Shown here: positions 33,020 to 41,525 of the stretch, piece after piece
Position numbering within the stretch: position 1 is the stretch's first letter
Layout: each line of letters begins with the position of its first letter
Made by a program: the position numbers and the translations under genes
Assembly (NCBI RefSeq): GCF_016862395.1
Contig: NZ_BOMW01000044.1
Location: 1 to 64,000, forward strand
DNA length: 64,000 bases
Direction: 5' to 3'
Source of the DNA: Actinoplanes siamensis
GTDB lineage: Bacteria > Actinomycetota > Actinomycetes > Mycobacteriales > Micromonosporaceae
Notes under the pieces: generated by a model
What the model saw: the letters and a program-made list of their open reading frames with translations, nothing else
Told to the model about the DNA's origin: nothing
Databases searched by the model: none

Positions 33020-34393
33020 ATGACTTCCGTCAACCACCAGCGCGCCGCGGCCTTCCCCCCGGGCGCCCCCGGCTACCGGGCGGCGACCGAGGTGTTCAAT
33101 CTGGCAGCGGTTCCGTGCCCCGCGGCCGCGGTCACCACACACACGATCGAGCAGGTCCGGCAAGCGCTGCGGTACGCCCGGGGCGAGGGTCTCGGCGTAC
33201 GGGTCCACAGCACGGGGCATGCCAGCGCGGGCGTCCGCCCGGTCGACGGCGGGCTTCTCGTCCGTACGGCGCTGCGGGGCGGCGTCTCGGTCGACCCGGC
33301 GACCGGGGCGGTGCGCATCCCGGCCGGCACGCGATGGGGTGAGGTGGTCGCGGCCACGTCGCCGCACGGCGTGACCGTGGCGCACGGCTCCTCCCCGACC
33401 GTGGGAGCGGTCGGGTATCTGCTCGGCGGCGGCATGAGTTTCTACGGCCGGATGGTCGGCCTGGCGGCGAACACGATCCGGGCGATCGACCTGGTGACCG
33501 CGGACGGCGAGATGCTGCACGTCACCGCGGACACGGACCCGGAGCTGTTCTGGGCGCTGCGCGGCGGGGGTGGCGGGTTCGGCGTGGTGACCGCCGTCGA
33601 GGTCGGCGTCGTGCCGGTCCGGCACGTGCACACCGGCTCCGCCTGGTGGCCCGCGGTCCACGCCGAGCGGCTGGTGCGGATCTGGCGGGACTGGGCCGGG
33701 CAGGCGCCGCGCACCGCCACCACCTCGCTACGGGTGATGAATCTGCCACCGGTGCCGGGCGGTCCCCCGCAGCTGTCCGCCGGGGTGATGGTCAGCGTGG
33801 ACGGTGCGGTGGTCTGCGACGACGATCCGTCCGCCTCGGTGGCGCGCGAGCTGCTCGGGCCGCTGCGTTCGGTGGCCGAGCCGGTCCTGGACACCTGGGC
33901 CACGACAGACGTGTCCGGCGTGCTGCACGCGCACATGGACCCGGACCGGCCGCTGCCCGTCATCGGCGATCACATGCTGCTGCGGGAGTTGAGTGACGAC
34001 GGAATCGGCAGGCTCCTCGAGGTGCTCGGCGAGGGTTCGGGATCGCCGCTGATCGCCGCGGGGCTCCGCCAGCTCGGCGGCGCCTTCGCGGTCCCGGCGC
34101 CCGGCGGCGGGGCGCTCAGCCACCTGGAGGGCGCGTACTCGTACGCGGGCTCCGGCGTGCCGATGGGCGGGGTCACCCCGCAGGCGCTGCGGGAGCACTG
34201 CGCGAGGGTACGCGCCGCGCTGCGCCCGTGGGACACCGGCCGGACCGTCCCGTCCTTCGTGGAGTCGTTCGATCAGCCGCAGGGGCACCTGGAGGCGGCG
34301 GCGGTCGCCCGCGCCGACCGGGTGCGGCTGCGGGTCGACCCGGACGGACTGTTCCGCGGTGACATCGCGCCGCATGCCACCGCGCTGGCGTGA
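33020..34393 (+). CDS. FAD-linked oxidase (PCMH/BBE-like), single covalent flavin link
   Basis: A 457-residue flavoprotein of the berberine-bridge-enzyme family without a signal peptide. VRVHSTGHASAGV contains His67, the expected 8-alpha-histidyl FAD anchor. The usual second anchor (Cys in GxCPTVG) is Ser125 in HGSSPTVGAVGYLLGGG, so the flavin should be attached by one bond only, lowering its redox potential compared with the protein at 54269-55783. WALRGGGGGFGVVTAVEV is the FAD-phosphate motif. These enzymes oxidise alcohols or form rings by hydride abstraction. It precedes the epoxide hydrolase by 144 bases and is divergent from the exporter. Confidence 0.84.
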   Translation: MTSVNHQRAAAFPPGAPGYRAATEVFNLAAVPCPAAAVTTHTIEQVRQALRYARGEGLGVRVHSTGHASAGVRPVDGGLLVRTALRGGVSVDPATGAVRIPAGTRWGEVVAATSPHGVTVAHGSSPTVGAVGYLLGGGMSFYGRMVGLAANTIRAIDLVTADGEMLHVTADTDPELFWALRGGGGGFGVVTAVEVGVVPVRHVHTGSAWWPAVHAERLVRIWRDWAGQAPRTATTSLRVMNLPPVPGGPPQLSAGVMVSVDGAVVCDDDPSASVARELLGPLRSVAEPVLDTWATTDVSGVLHAHMDPDRPLPVIGDHMLLRELSDDGIGRLLEVLGEGSGSPLIAAGLRQLGGAFAVPAPGGGALSHLEGAYSYAGSGVPMGGVTPQALREHCARVRAALRPWDTGRTVPSFVESFDQPQGHLEAAAVARADRVRLRVDPDGLFRGDIAPHATALA

Positions 34394-34537
34394 CGGCTCG
34401 CGCCTTCTCCCGGATTGCCACATCGCCGCCGGCCGGGCCGATGCGCAACCGACGAGATGAGGCGCCGGCGACCGGCCGGGACGCTGGGCACGGCGGCCGC
34501 TGTCCCGGCCGTCTCCATGGACCCGATGGGAGCCGGC

Positions 34538-35692
34538 ATGCGTCCGTTCCGTATCGACATCCCGCAGAGCCAGATCGACGATCTGCACCGGCGGCTGGCC
34601 GGGAGCCGGTGGCCCGGCCAGCCGCCCGGCGTGGACTGGGAACGCGGCGTGCCGCGTCCTTATCTGGAGGAGTTGGCCGTCCATTGGCTGCGCCGCTTCG
34701 ACTGGCGGGCGACCGAGCGGCGGCTCAACGACTACCCGCAGTTCCAGACCGAGATCAACGGAGCGACCGTGCACTTCCTGCACGTCAGGTCGCCGGAGCC
34801 GGGGGCGCTGCCGCTGGTGCTGACCCACGGGTGGCCCGGGGCGGTGACCGAGTTCCTCGATGTGATCGGCCCGCTCACCGATCCGCGCCGTCACGGCGGT
34901 GACCCGGCCGACGCGTTCCATCTGGTGATCCCGTCGATCCCCGGATTCGGGTTCTCCAGCCCGCTGACCAGCACGGGGTGGAACGCGCATCGGGTCGCGC
35001 AGGCGTGGGCCCGGCTGATGGCGGACCTCGGCTACCCGCGTTTCGGCGCACAGGGCGGCGACGCGGGGTCGGTCGTCTCCCTGGAGCTGGGGCGGATCGC
35101 GCCGGAGCGGACCGCCGGCGTGCACGTCAACATGCTGCTCACCTTCCCCAGCGGTGATCCCGCCGAGCTGGCGGACCTGGATGCGCGGGATCAGCTGCGG
35201 CTGGCCCGGCTGGCCCGGTTCGACGCCGAGCTCTCCGGCTACATGAAGGTGCAGTCGACCAGGCCGCAGACCCTCGCGTACGGCCTCACCGACTCGCCGA
35301 TCGGCCAGCTGGCGTGGATAGCCGAGAAGTTCCGGGAGTGGAGCGGACCGGGGCGCGACGGGCGCGAGGCCGTCGGCCGGGACCGGCTCCTGGAGATCGT
35401 CTCGATCTACTGGTTCACCGCGACGGCCGGATCGTCCGCGCAGCACTACTACGAAGGGGCCCAGGACCTGCGCCTGGCGGCGAGTGGAGCTCGTCCGGAC
35501 CCGATCAAGGTGCCTGTCGGTGTCGCGGTGTTCCCGCACGACGTTCTGGTGCCGATCCGCCGGCTCGCCGACCGCGACATCGCCACCATCACGCACTGGA
35601 CCGAGTTCGACCGGGGCGGCCACTTCGCGGCCCTGGAGCAGCCGGAGCTGCTCGTACGCGACGTCCGGGACTTCTTCCGGTCCCTGCGCTGA
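34538..35692 (+). CDS. Epoxide hydrolase (alpha/beta hydrolase with EHN domain)
   Basis: A 384-residue epoxide hydrolase. The EHN domain covers the first 100 residues (MRPFRIDIPQSQIDDLHRRL). The HGWPG oxyanion motif is at 98-102, the nucleophile Asp175 in QGGDAGSVVS, and the general-base His362 in GGHFAALEQPE. It opens an epoxide with water to a vicinal diol. In size and layout it matches the SgcF/NcsF2/KedF epoxide hydrolases of nine-membered enediyne clusters, and also ordinary microsomal-type enzymes. I chose the ATG at 34538 because GGGAG lies five bases upstream; two earlier ATGs (34517, 34526) have no ribosome site. It likely acts on products of the twin monooxygenases. Confidence 0.9.
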   Translation: MRPFRIDIPQSQIDDLHRRLAGSRWPGQPPGVDWERGVPRPYLEELAVHWLRRFDWRATERRLNDYPQFQTEINGATVHFLHVRSPEPGALPLVLTHGWPGAVTEFLDVIGPLTDPRRHGGDPADAFHLVIPSIPGFGFSSPLTSTGWNAHRVAQAWARLMADLGYPRFGAQGGDAGSVVSLELGRIAPERTAGVHVNMLLTFPSGDPAELADLDARDQLRLARLARFDAELSGYMKVQSTRPQTLAYGLTDSPIGQLAWIAEKFREWSGPGRDGREAVGRDRLLEIVSIYWFTATAGSSAQHYYEGAQDLRLAASGARPDPIKVPVGVAVFPHDVLVPIRRLADRDIATITHWTEFDRGGHFAALEQPELLVRDVRDFFRSLR

Positions 35693-35716
35693 GACATCGG
35701 GGCCTGCTCGATTCGA

Positions 35717-35745
35717 TTGACAAGCAGACCTTTTACGTACAATAT
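35717..35745 (+). promoter_or_regulatory. Promoter/operator of the second exporter gene (shared element, copy 3)
   Basis: TTGACA at 35717-35722, a 17-base spacer and CAATAT at 35740-35745. ACGTACA spans the end of the spacer and the first bases of the -10 box, exactly as in the SDR promoter at 13875. A short AT-rich run follows. The exporter's ATG lies 63 bases downstream, after a GAAGGAG ribosome site. The element ties export to the ArsR-like regulator's promoter at 12950. Confidence 0.68.
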
Positions 35746-35807
35746 TTTTTTCGTTATGCGAGCATGCCGCCTTGCCCGCTGACGCCGACGACGACGAAGG
35801 AGAAAGC

Positions 35808-37397
35808 ATGGACGCGACCGCCGCGATCCCTACGCGGGCCGGCAGACGGGAATTCATCGGCCTGGCCGTTCTGGCCCTGCCCACCATTCTCGTGTCGATG
35901 GACATCAGCGTGCTCTACCTGGCGTTGCCGCACCTGAGCGGTGACCTCGGCGCCAGCAGCGTGCAGCAGTTGTGGATCACCGACATCTACGGGTTCATGC
36001 TGGCGGGGCTGCTGGTCACGATGGGCAACCTGGGAGACCGGATCGGCCGCAAGCGACTGCTGCTGTTCGGTGCGGCCGGCTTCGCGGTGGCCTCGGTGAT
36101 CGCCGCCTACGCCGACAACGCGGCGACGCTGATCGCCGCCCGGGCGCTACTGGGCGTCGCCGGATCGACCCTGATGCCCTCGATCATGGCGCTCATCAGC
36201 GCGATGTTCCGCGACCCCCAGCAGCACACCATGGCGATCACCGTCTGGATGAGCTGCTTCCTGGGCGGCACCGCGCTCGGCCCGATCATCGGCGGCCTGC
36301 TCCTCGGATCGTTCTGGTGGGGTGCGGTGTTCCTGGTCGCCGTGCCGATCATGGTGCTCGTGCTGGCGCTGGGACCGGCCCTGTTGCCGGAGTTCCGCAA
36401 CGAGCAGGCCGGGCGGCTCGATCCGTTGAGCATCGTGCTGTCCCTCGCGGCCATCCTGCCCGCGGTCTACGGGTTGAAGCAGATCACCCGCACCGGCGCC
36501 GACGCGCTGACCATCCTCGCCATCGTCGTCGGCCTGGTCTGCGGTGTGCTCTTCGTGCGCCGGCAGAACCGGCTCACCGACCCGCTCCTGGACCTCCGGC
36601 TGTTCCATCACAAGATCTTCCGGTCCGCGTTGCTGCTGACCATGTGCGCCGGGCTCGTCGCCGGCAACCAACTGTTCGTCTACCTGTACCTGCAGTCGGT
36701 ACAGCAGTTGTCGCCGGTGGTCACGGCCCTGTGGCTGCTGCCGTCGGCGATTTCGATGATCATCATCATGCAGCTGACCCCGCTGCTGATCCGCCGGATC
36801 CGGCCCGCCTACGTCATCGCCGGCGGCGTGGTGCTGGCCGCGGTGGGATATCTGATGCTCACCCAGCTCGGGAGCTCGGGCAACCTGGCACTCGTCGTCG
36901 CCGCGCTCGTGGTGACCAACCTGGGAACGGGTCCGATGGGCAGCATGTGCGCGGCACTGGCCATGCAGTCCGCCCCGCCCGAGAGGGCCGGCTCGGCGGC
37001 CGCCATGACGTCGACGGCGGGCGAGCTCGGCATCGCCGTCAGCGTCGCGGTCATCGGCTCGATCGGCAACGCCCTCTACACCCACCAGTTCCGCACCCCT
37101 GGCGGCCTCTCGGCCGAGCAGGCCGCCGCCTCCCGGGAGAGTGTGGCGGGCGCCATGGAGAGCGCCAAGGCGCTTCCCGGCGATCAGGCCACAGTCCTGT
37201 TGCACAACGCGTTCGACGCCATCACCACGAGTCTGCACGGCACGGCCATCGCCAGCGCGGCGGTCATGGTGGGCGCCGCCGTGCTCGCCTTCACCACTCT
37301 GCGCGAGCTCCCCTCCAGCGGCGGCTCGGCGGCTCCGGCCGCGGAGCCCGAGGCCGAGGTGGGAACCGCCGACCCGGTGACCCGGGCGGCTCACTGA
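35808..37397 (+). CDS. MFS exporter, DHA2 (14-helix) family, copy 2
   Basis: A 529-residue paralogue of the 31175-32779 exporter: the same REFIGLAVLALPTILVSMDISVLYLALPHL start, motif A (GDRIGRKRLLLFGAAGF), and SAMFRDPQQHTMAITVWMSCFLGG region. About 14 membrane helices are visible. It is the only gene behind the third copy of the shared promoter element and is followed at once by a strong terminator, so it forms a single-gene transcription unit. The placement suggests a drug-inducible self-resistance pump under the ArsR-like regulator, while the other copy is expressed with biosynthesis. The ATG at 35808 follows GAAGGAG. Substrate presumed to be the cluster's product. Confidence 0.9.
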   Translation: MDATAAIPTRAGRREFIGLAVLALPTILVSMDISVLYLALPHLSGDLGASSVQQLWITDIYGFMLAGLLVTMGNLGDRIGRKRLLLFGAAGFAVASVIAAYADNAATLIAARALLGVAGSTLMPSIMALISAMFRDPQQHTMAITVWMSCFLGGTALGPIIGGLLLGSFWWGAVFLVAVPIMVLVLALGPALLPEFRNEQAGRLDPLSIVLSLAAILPAVYGLKQITRTGADALTILAIVVGLVCGVLFVRRQNRLTDPLLDLRLFHHKIFRSALLLTMCAGLVAGNQLFVYLYLQSVQQLSPVVTALWLLPSAISMIIIMQLTPLLIRRIRPAYVIAGGVVLAAVGYLMLTQLGSSGNLALVVAALVVTNLGTGPMGSMCAALAMQSAPPERAGSAAAMTSTAGELGIAVSVAVIGSIGNALYTHQFRTPGGLSAEQAAASRESVAGAMESAKALPGDQATVLLHNAFDAITTSLHGTAIASAAVMVGAAVLAFTTLRELPSSGGSAAPAAEPEAEVGTADPVTRAAH

Positions 37398-37420
37398 CCT
37401 GACACTCTCTCCCCCGAGAA

Positions 37421-37460
37421 GAGGCCGGCGGTGTGGTCATCTGACCACACCGCCGGCCTC
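37421..37460. terminator. Perfect 19-base hairpin between exporter and alcohol dehydrogenase
   Basis: 37421-37439 and 37442-37460 are exact reverse complements around two bases. It sits 24 bases after the exporter stop and 16 bases before the end of the convergent dehydrogenase gene, a clear bidirectional terminator. Confidence 0.85.
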
Positions 37461-37475
37461 TCGGTGTCCGGAGCC

Positions 37476-38495
37476 CTACGCGTATCGGACGACCGCGCGG
37501 AAGCGCACCTCGTTGCGCTCCACCGCGTCGACCGCCTCGGCCACCTGCTCCCGGTCGAAGGTCTCCACCAACGGTGTGACCGCGCCCTCGGCCGCCATGC
37601 GCAACGCCTCGTGCAACTCCTGCGGCCCGTTGTGCGTGGACCCCACGATCTGCAGCCGGTTCGCCCACACCATGTCGCGCGGGCCGATGGTGAACGCGCC
37701 CTGCGGATCGATCCCGGCCAGCACGACCCGGCCGTTGGGCCGCACACCGGCCAGGGCCTCGCCGGCCGCCGCGTACGAGGTTCCGGTCACCAACAGCACG
37801 TCGGCCCCGCCGGACTCACGCAGCTGCGTACCGTCGGCCACCACGAGAGCGGCGCCCAACTTGCGCGCCAGCTCCTGCTTCTCGGCGGACCGGGTCACCG
37901 CCACCGTCTCGAAGCCGCAGGCACGGGCATACTGCACGGCGAGGTGCCCGACGCCGCCGAGCCCGAGGACCGCGACACGCTCGCGCGGCGCCGCACGGGA
38001 CGCGCGCAACGCGCTCCAGGCGGTGTAGCCGGCGCACAGCAGCGGTGCGGCCGTCTCGTAATCCAGCTCGTCGGGTAGCGGCACCGTGCCGGAGACCAGG
38101 GCGACCACGTACTCGGCGTGCCCGCCCGGCACGGTGACACCCGTCATCACCGGCTCGGCACAGTTCATCCCGGACTGGCCGGTCAGGGGCAGGCCACGAC
38201 GACAGTACGCACATCGTCCGCACGTGCCCTGCACCCAGGTGACACCCACCCGGTCCCCGGGCCTGCGCGCGGTGACGCCCGGCCCCGCCTCGACGACCTC
38301 GCCCACCGCTTCATGGCCGGTGATCACCGGATCGAGCGGCGGGAACGGGAGGACGCCACGGCTGAGCCAGACGTCGTTGTGACAGACCCCGCACGCGTGT
38401 ACCCGGACCAGCACCTGGCCCGGCCCCGGCCGCGGCGTCGCCACCTCCCGCAGTTCCCACCGCTGTCCGACCGCCGGTACGACAGCCGCCTTCAT
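37476..38495 (-). CDS. Zinc-dependent alcohol dehydrogenase (MDR family)
   Basis: A 339-residue medium-chain dehydrogenase. CGVCHNDVWLSRG has the catalytic-zinc cysteine, GHEAVGEVVEAGPGV the zinc-ligand His/Glu, and GTCGRCAYCRRG with a later Cys the structural zinc site. VLGLGGVGHLAVQYARACG is the NAD(P)-binding motif. It interconverts an alcohol and an aldehyde or ketone, like AdhP/AdhA-type enzymes. The inserted stretch after the structural-zinc region (LPLTGQSGMNCAEP) is common in this subgroup. It precedes the secreted-hydrolase gene's end by 76 bases. It may act in the pathway or in general alcohol metabolism; context favours tailoring. Confidence 0.87.
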   Translation of the reverse strand: MKAAVVPAVGQRWELREVATPRPGPGQVLVRVHACGVCHNDVWLSRGVLPFPPLDPVITGHEAVGEVVEAGPGVTARRPGDRVGVTWVQGTCGRCAYCRRGLPLTGQSGMNCAEPVMTGVTVPGGHAEYVVALVSGTVPLPDELDYETAAPLLCAGYTAWSALRASRAAPRERVAVLGLGGVGHLAVQYARACGFETVAVTRSAEKQELARKLGAALVVADGTQLRESGGADVLLVTGTSYAAAGEALAGVRPNGRVVLAGIDPQGAFTIGPRDMVWANRLQIVGSTHNGPQELHEALRMAAEGAVTPLVETFDREQVAEAVDAVERNEVRFRAVVRYA

Positions 38496-38571
38496 GCGAC
38501 CACACCCTCTCCTTCATCAGGACGGGCACGCGGCCACCGCGGGCTCGTACCCGCCCGGTTCCCCGCGCCGG

Positions 38572-40119
38572 TCAGCGCGGGCAGACCCGATCGGCGCCAG
38601 GGCGTACGCCCAGCACCAGGAACTGCGTCACGGCCGCGTCCGCGCAGGCGTTGCCGGAGTGGAGATAGACCAGGTGGCCGCCCTGCTCGACGGTGATCAT
38701 GCGCGCCCGCTGCCCCAGGGCCCGGCGCGTCTGGAGCGCCCCTGCCAGCGGCGTGCCGGGATCACGCCGGTTCTGCACCATGAGGATGTCGGAGGGACCG
38801 TCGTCGCTGATCCGTACCCGCGGCTCCACCGTCCGGGCGGGCCAGAACGCGCACGGCCAGAGACCAGCCGACGCGGCCCCGAAAAGCGGGTAGCGCTCGC
38901 GGTCCAGCGCCACGTCTCGCTCGTACGCCCGGACCCCCCGCGGCCAGCCCTCGACGTTGTTGCAGGCCAGATGGAGCAGCCCGGAGAAGTCGAAGGCGGT
39001 GTTCGACATCTGGCGCAGCAGGGTCACCTCGTCCGGGTCCAGCGTGCTGCCCGACGTCGCCTTGTTCAGGACGGCCCAGAACTGGGCCAGCGCCGGGAAG
39101 GTGGCGTCGGAGAACAGCAGCGCGAACGTCAGGTACCGGAGCAGGCTGCCGTCGATGCGCTCGACCGGCGCACGGTCCAGACGTCCGGCGAGCCGGGACA
39201 TGGTGGCGCGGACCCGATGCGGCGTGTCGCCCAGTCCGTACCTGACATCTTCGTCGGCGGCCCACGCCGCGAAATCGGGAAACCGCTGCTCCGCGCCGAG
39301 TCCCAGACGCCGGGACCAGGTGTGGTCCATGCCGCCGGGACCCACGACGCTGTCCAGGACCACACGGTCGGTACGCCCGGGGAACAGCGTCGCGTACACC
39401 GCGCCGATGTAGGTGCCGAACGAGTAGCCGAGATAGGAGACGCGCTCCTCCCCCAGCGCCTGCCGGATCCGATCCAGGTCCCGTGCGACGTTCGCGACGG
39501 TCATGTGCGGCAGGGACGCGGCGGAGCCGGACGAGCCGCACCCGTCGGCGATCGCCCGCATCCGCCCCGCGTCCGCCGTGATGTCCGCGCGGACCCGGGC
39601 ATAGCGTGCCGGCGGGATGGTGAACAGGTGCGGCGCGTCGAGATCACAAGTGACCGGCGTGCTCGCGCCGATGCCCCGGGGATCGAACGCGATGAGGTCG
39701 TAACGCTCGCGGACGGTGCTCGGCAGCCCCAGCGCCACCAGCCGCAACGGCAGGGAGAGCTCCGAGGCGAACTGGCCGCCCGGGTTCAGCACCAGCGCTC
39801 CGCGGCGGCGAGCCGGATCGGTGCCGGGCAGGCGTGAGATTCCGATGGTGATGGTGCGACCGGCCGGCGCCCGATAGTCGAGCGGCACCTCCACCGACGA
39901 GCACTGCAGACCCGCCGCCGCCTGCGCCGCGTCCGGACACGGCCGCCAGTCGGGCGCCGCGACGCGGGCTGGGCCGGGCGGCCGGGCGGCGCGGGCCGGT
40001 GCGGACGGCGCGACGACGGCCGCGGCGCTCGCGGTAGCCACGGCGAGCGCCGCCACAAGGAAACGCCCCGACGCCGTCCGGCTGCGGCGCATCCGCGTCG
40101 CACGAGCGCGTGAATTCAT
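38572..40119 (-). CDS. Secreted alpha/beta hydrolase with TAP-like C-terminal domain
   Basis: A 515-residue exported hydrolase. The leader MNSRARATRMRRSRTASGRF runs into a hydrophobic stretch (LVAALAVATASAAAVV) and an APARA cleavage site. YLGYSFGTYIGAVYATLFPG is the nucleophile elbow with Ser; AFDPRGIG precedes it, and the C-terminal TAP-like part holds QNRRDPGTPL (acid) and EQGGHLVYL (His). All three triad elements are therefore present, in contrast to the protein at 19127. Relatives are tripeptidyl aminopeptidases and SCO-type proteases, and some clusters use one to remove a protective peptide or acyl group outside the cell. The ATG at 40119 follows GGAAGGG. Confidence 0.86.
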   Translation of the reverse strand: MNSRARATRMRRSRTASGRFLVAALAVATASAAAVVAPSAPARAARPPGPARVAAPDWRPCPDAAQAAAGLQCSSVEVPLDYRAPAGRTITIGISRLPGTDPARRRGALVLNPGGQFASELSLPLRLVALGLPSTVRERYDLIAFDPRGIGASTPVTCDLDAPHLFTIPPARYARVRADITADAGRMRAIADGCGSSGSAASLPHMTVANVARDLDRIRQALGEERVSYLGYSFGTYIGAVYATLFPGRTDRVVLDSVVGPGGMDHTWSRRLGLGAEQRFPDFAAWAADEDVRYGLGDTPHRVRATMSRLAGRLDRAPVERIDGSLLRYLTFALLFSDATFPALAQFWAVLNKATSGSTLDPDEVTLLRQMSNTAFDFSGLLHLACNNVEGWPRGVRAYERDVALDRERYPLFGAASAGLWPCAFWPARTVEPRVRISDDGPSDILMVQNRRDPGTPLAGALQTRRALGQRARMITVEQGGHLVYLHSGNACADAAVTQFLVLGVRPGADRVCPR

Positions 40120-40138
40120 GTCTCTCACCCTTCCGGAA

Positions 40139-40166
40139 TCAATAGCCGATCCCACTCTAGAAGCAA
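40139..40166 (-). promoter_or_regulatory. Candidate promoter of the secreted hydrolase gene
   Basis: Reading leftward, TTGCTT at 40166-40161 is followed after 16 bases by TATTGA at 40144-40139. It lies in one of the few AT-rich stretches of the window and ends 19 bases before the ATG, leaving room for the GGAAGGG ribosome site. The match is moderate. Confidence 0.35.
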
Positions 40167-40298
40167 TTACCAGGGAACCGTCCGACCCATCTGCGCATTC
40201 TGGAATAAGCATTCGCAGCCATCACCGAATACATTTCAAGAAACACGCCCCGCAGCGACCGGCGTTGGCGCCGACTCACGACGATCGCAGGAGACGAC

Positions 40299-41165
40299 AT
40301 GGGACCGATGCTGCGCATCCCGGGCGGCTCGTTCGCCATCGGCACACCGCCGTGGATGCTGGACTGGCTCGAGCGCAGCGATCAGCCGCTGCCCCGGATC
40401 TGGTTCCAGGATGAGACTCCGCAGGTGAACCGCACCGTCGCGACGTTCCACCTGGACCGGGATCCGGTCACGGTGCGCGAGTTCCGGGCTTTCGTCGACG
40501 ACTGCGGCTATCGCACCGACGCCGAGCGGCGCGGCTTCAGCATGGTCTACGGCGTCGACGGCTGGGGCGACTGGGACGGCGCGCACTGGCGGTCCCCGGG
40601 CGGTCCCGGCACGAACCTCGACGGCCTCGACGAGCACCCCGTGGTGCACATCTCCTACGGCGACGCGACAGCGTACGCGAAATGGGCCGGCAATCGCCTG
40701 CCCACCGAGGAGGAATGGGAGTACGCCGCCCGCGGCCCGCAGTTCCGGATCTGGCCGTGGGGCGACGACTGGGGCGGCCACGAGGCCAATACCGCCGAGC
40801 ACCACGCCGGCACGCTCACCACGCTGGACGCGTGGCGCAAGTGGTGGATCGCGATGGTCGAGCAGCAGGGCGCGATGCCCCTGACCACAGCGGTCGGTTC
40901 CTTCGCCGGGCCCGGCGACAGCCCGTTCGGCTGCCGCGACATGGCCGGGAACGTCTACGAATGGACCTCCACCCGCTCCTACCTTTACCACCCGGCAACC
41001 GAGTGCGATCCCACCGTCCGCGCGGCCACCGGCCGGTACCGCGTGATCCGCGGCGGATCCTGGATGAACTTCCGGTACCAGGTCCGCTGTGCCGAACGCA
41101 TACACGGTGACCCGCACGGGTGGTCCAGCTTCGCGCACGGCTTCCGGTGCGCGCGAGACGACTGA
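40299..41165 (+). CDS. FGE/SUMF1-fold protein lacking the formylglycine-generating cysteines
   Basis: A 288-residue protein with the sulfatase-modifying-factor fold: MLRIPGGSFAIGT at the start, PVVHISYGDATAYAKWAGNRLPTEEEWEYAARG in the middle, DMAGNVYEWTSTRSY, and YRVIRGGSWMNFRYQVRCAERI at the end. In true formylglycine-generating enzymes the last segment contains a copper-binding CxxxxC pair right after GGS; here the residues are M-N-F-R-Y, so that chemistry is excluded. Related cysteine-less members include EgtB/OvoA C-terminal domains (C-S bond formation) and PvdO (pyoverdine). It is 15 bases from the ThiS-like gene, hinting at a sulfur or peptide-modification role. The ATG at 40299 follows CAGGAG. 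Confidence 0.82.
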   Translation: MGPMLRIPGGSFAIGTPPWMLDWLERSDQPLPRIWFQDETPQVNRTVATFHLDRDPVTVREFRAFVDDCGYRTDAERRGFSMVYGVDGWGDWDGAHWRSPGGPGTNLDGLDEHPVVHISYGDATAYAKWAGNRLPTEEEWEYAARGPQFRIWPWGDDWGGHEANTAEHHAGTLTTLDAWRKWWIAMVEQQGAMPLTTAVGSFAGPGDSPFGCRDMAGNVYEWTSTRSYLYHPATECDPTVRAATGRYRVIRGGSWMNFRYQVRCAERIHGDPHGWSSFAHGFRCARDD

Positions 41166-41179
41166 CATTGGAGGGTGAC

Positions 41180-41446
41180 GTGGTACGGATTGTTCTGCCG
41201 TCAGTGTGGACCGAAGGGCACCGAACCGAGTTCTCCGGAACCGAGGGGTCGCTGAACGCGGTGCTCAAGCGGTTCGCCGACGACCACCCCGGATACCGCC
41301 GCCGTTTGCTGGGCCCGGACTCCGAGCCGCTGGGTTACCTCAACGTCGTGGTCGACGACGACCTGATTCCCCGGCAGCTCCGCGCCGAGACCGTCGTGGC
41401 CGCGGGCAGCACGATCACCATCGTGGCGCCGATGGCCGGCGGCTGA
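41180..41446 (+). CDS. ThiS/MoaD-like ubiquitin-fold protein ending in Gly-Gly
   Basis: An 88-residue beta-grasp protein. It starts at GTG 41180 after GGAGGG (VRIVLPSVW), has the EGSLNAVLKRFADDHPGYRRRL helix, and ends in ITIVAPMAGG. The exposed C-terminal Gly-Gly is the hallmark of sulfur-carrier proteins, which are adenylated by an E1-like enzyme and then carry a thiocarboxylate for sulfur insertion. No E1-like, cysteine desulfurase or JAMM protease gene is in the window, so it would borrow those from primary metabolism. It lies 14 bases behind the FGE-like gene and is surely co-transcribed with it. A sulfur-containing group in the product would explain it. Confidence 0.82.
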   Translation: MVRIVLPSVWTEGHRTEFSGTEGSLNAVLKRFADDHPGYRRRLLGPDSEPLGYLNVVVDDDLIPRQLRAETVVAAGSTITIVAPMAGG

Positions 41447-41457
41447 CGTCTCCGCGA

Positions 41458-41499
41458 GCGGCCCCGACGAACCCGGTTCTCCGGGATCGCCGGGGCCGC
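41458..41499. terminator. Hairpin between convergent ThiS-like and HpaB-like genes
   Basis: GCGGCCCCG at 41458-41466 pairs with CGGGGCCGC at 41491-41499. The interior CCCGG/CCGGG can extend the fold. It starts 12 bases after the ThiS-like stop and ends 27 bases before the end of the leftward operon. Confidence 0.6.
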
Positions 41500-41525
41500 G
41501 GCGTGAGCGGACGCGGACGGCGTCC

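Noticed and set aside
40299..41165. Calling the FGE-fold protein a true formylglycine-generating enzyme
   Set aside because: The required cysteine pair after the RGGS segment is absent and no sulfatase gene is present.
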